Positions 13,178-14,235 of a stretch of DNA of 14,235 bases are shown here, piece after piece. Source of the DNA: Candidatus Hodarchaeota archaeon. Its GTDB lineage: Archaea; Asgardarchaeota; Heimdallarchaeia; Hodarchaeales; YT1-039. The stretch lies in the NCBI GenBank assembly GCA_016840025.1, contig JAEOTF010000387.1:1-14235 (forward strand), in the 5' to 3' direction. Below the pieces are notes generated by a model that was not told where the DNA came from, searched no databases, and saw only the letters and a program-made list of their open reading frames with translations. Position 1 is the first letter of the stretch. Every line of letters starts with the position of its first letter. Made by a program: the position numbers and the translations under genes.

Positions 13178-14235
13178 ATGCGGTTTATAACAGATATTTT
13201 TAAAGAATTGCACTTCTCTATTATCATGTTATATGTTGCTACCTTCGTTATGCGTTTTTCTGCATATCTTGCAATTGCTTTGATCTCCTACATGGTTGAA
13301 GCAACTCCTCGTGCAGCAGTAATTGTATGTTATAGTTTATTTGAAATTCTTACAGTATCTTTTTTCGGAGTGTACAGTGATCGAAGCGGTCGTCGTCCTG
13401 TCTTAATTATCTCCCATCTATTAACTACTATTGGAGTTGCATTATTTGCTATTGTTGGCTTTTTCCAAGGTAAAGTTGAGACAAATGACATAATTTTAAT
13501 TATTCTAGTCTATTTCCCAATAATGGCTGTGATGGGTGCAGGAGCAGCCTCTAAAGTTGCTTCCACGTTAACAATGATTGCTGATGAGTCAACAATTGAA
13601 ACACGTGCCCAATATATGGGTTTTTTTGATCTAGCGACCCTTGGGGGTTTTGCTGCAGGTTTAGCTACAGGACATCTTTTACAAGCCCTTTTTGATTTTT
13701 CTTTAGTTGGATCTTTTTTGATTGCAGTAGTGGTTGTTGCTATCTCTTTAGTTATGGTGTACTTTTGGGTTGATGAAACACTAAATCCTGACGAGCTTGC
13801 TAAAGCCCAAGAACAGGAGATCAAAAATAAAGAGTTTCTCACACGTGTTATATCCGTCATTAAAACGAATAAAGATCTACAAAAGATTCTCCCTGTGTAC
13901 ATTCCAATGATTAGCCTGTATGGTCTCTTAGTTGCGTATGCTAAAGAAATAGTAGAAGATGAACTTGATGCAGGGTTATCATTTGAACTTATCTTTATTG
14001 TTGGTTTGCTTGGAATTACAGTAGGGGTGTCTATGCTGATAATGGGCAAAGTAAGTGACCAAAGACGTGAAAGACGTCCCTTTATAATCGTAGGTCTAAT
14101 TAGTTTAGCTATTTTAATAACTCTCTTCCGTTATTATCCTAGTATTCATATAGGTTCCTTTGAGGGATTATATAGCATCTGGCCAATAACTGCAATCTTA
14201 GGTTTTGGCGTAGGCATGTTTCCTCCCGCAATACT
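13178..14235 (+). CDS. MFS transporter, 3' end cut by window
   Basis: The frame is open from the ATG at 13178 to the window edge (352 complete codons, no stop). It encodes a major facilitator superfamily transporter, typically about 400-450 residues with 12 TM helices. TM1 is residues 13-33, TM2 about 45-64. Motif A between TM2 and TM3 is intact as GVYSDRSGRRPVL (64-76), and the half-repeat equivalent GKVSDQRRERRPF lies between TM8 and TM9. A charged central loop (DETLNPDELAKAQEQEIKNKE) separates the halves. The general likeness is to drug/proton antiporter-type or sugar-permease-type MFS members; no substrate can be assigned. The ATG has no Shine-Dalgarno and a TATA-like AATTAAATA only about 20 bases upstream, as at the histone gene, so it may be leaderless. 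Probably regulated through the palindromes in the divergent spacer. Confidence 0.88.
   Translation, partial: MRFITDIFKELHFSIIMLYVATFVMRFSAYLAIALISYMVEATPRAAVIVCYSLFEILTVSFFGVYSDRSGRRPVLIISHLLTTIGVALFAIVGFFQGKVETNDIILIILVYFPIMAVMGAGAASKVASTLTMIADESTIETRAQYMGFFDLATLGGFAAGLATGHLLQALFDFSLVGSFLIAVVVVAISLVMVYFWVDETLNPDELAKAQEQEIKNKEFLTRVISVIKTNKDLQKILPVYIPMISLYGLLVAYAKEIVEDELDAGLSFELIFIVGLLGITVGVSMLIMGKVSDQRRERRPFIIVGLISLAILITLFRYYPSIHIGSFEGLYSIWPITAILGFGVGMFPPAI

Noticed and set aside
13510..14049. 179-residue minus-strand open frame inside the MFS gene
   Set aside because: Antisense shadow: the plus frame has clear MFS helices and both motif A copies, while the minus product is low-complexity Ser/Thr/Lys/Ala without a start signal.

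Overview
The window (about 35% G+C by eye) reads as an archaeal chromosome segment, most likely from an Asgard archaeon and perhaps from the Heimdall-type part of that group. An archaeal histone-fold protein and a DRG-family GTPase with a C-terminal TGS domain place it in Archaea. Purine-rich Shine-Dalgarno sites and TATA-like boxes precede many genes, and two overlapping genes encode longin/roadblock-like modules of the sort enriched in Asgard genomes. The phylum call is inference; the archaeal call is firm.

Layout, left to right. Positions 240-475 hold a promoter and short reading frame that look like a truncated copy of the start of the beta-lactamase-type gene at 8943. A C45-family Ntn-hydrolase (acyl-CoA:6-APA acyltransferase-like) follows. 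Next, on the minus strand, come a membrane-anchored surface protein and a DRG GTPase. After a long AT-rich gap come a plus-strand DEAD-box RNA helicase and a convergent minus-strand histone, with strong hairpins between them. A gene-free stretch of about 475 bases leads to a divergent pair: a tandem-GNAT protein (minus) and an unrecognised one-TM protein (plus), the latter followed by an NTF2/SnoaL-like protein. A second surface protein of the same design as the first (minus) lies divergent to a full-length serine beta-lactamase-like hydrolase (plus). That hydrolase converges, 3 bases apart, on a hemolysin III/PAQR-type membrane protein (minus). The right end holds the two-gene longin operon (minus) and, across a palindrome-containing divergent spacer, the first 352 codons of an MFS transporter that runs off the window (plus).

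Working together: the two surface proteins share a secretion signal, an N[G/N]DFExWTGxxPDxW motif, a beta-rich ectodomain and a C-terminal TM plus basic tail, so they probably belong to one exported family. The longin operon is the best candidate for a little-described system: two genes overlapping by 4 bases encode three apparent longin-type modules, which suggests a heteromeric assembly such as a small-GTPase scaffold. The helicase, DRG GTPase and histone are housekeeping information-processing genes. The remaining genes look like accessory, individually transcribed units. No tRNA, rRNA, CRISPR array or insertion sequence was recognised.
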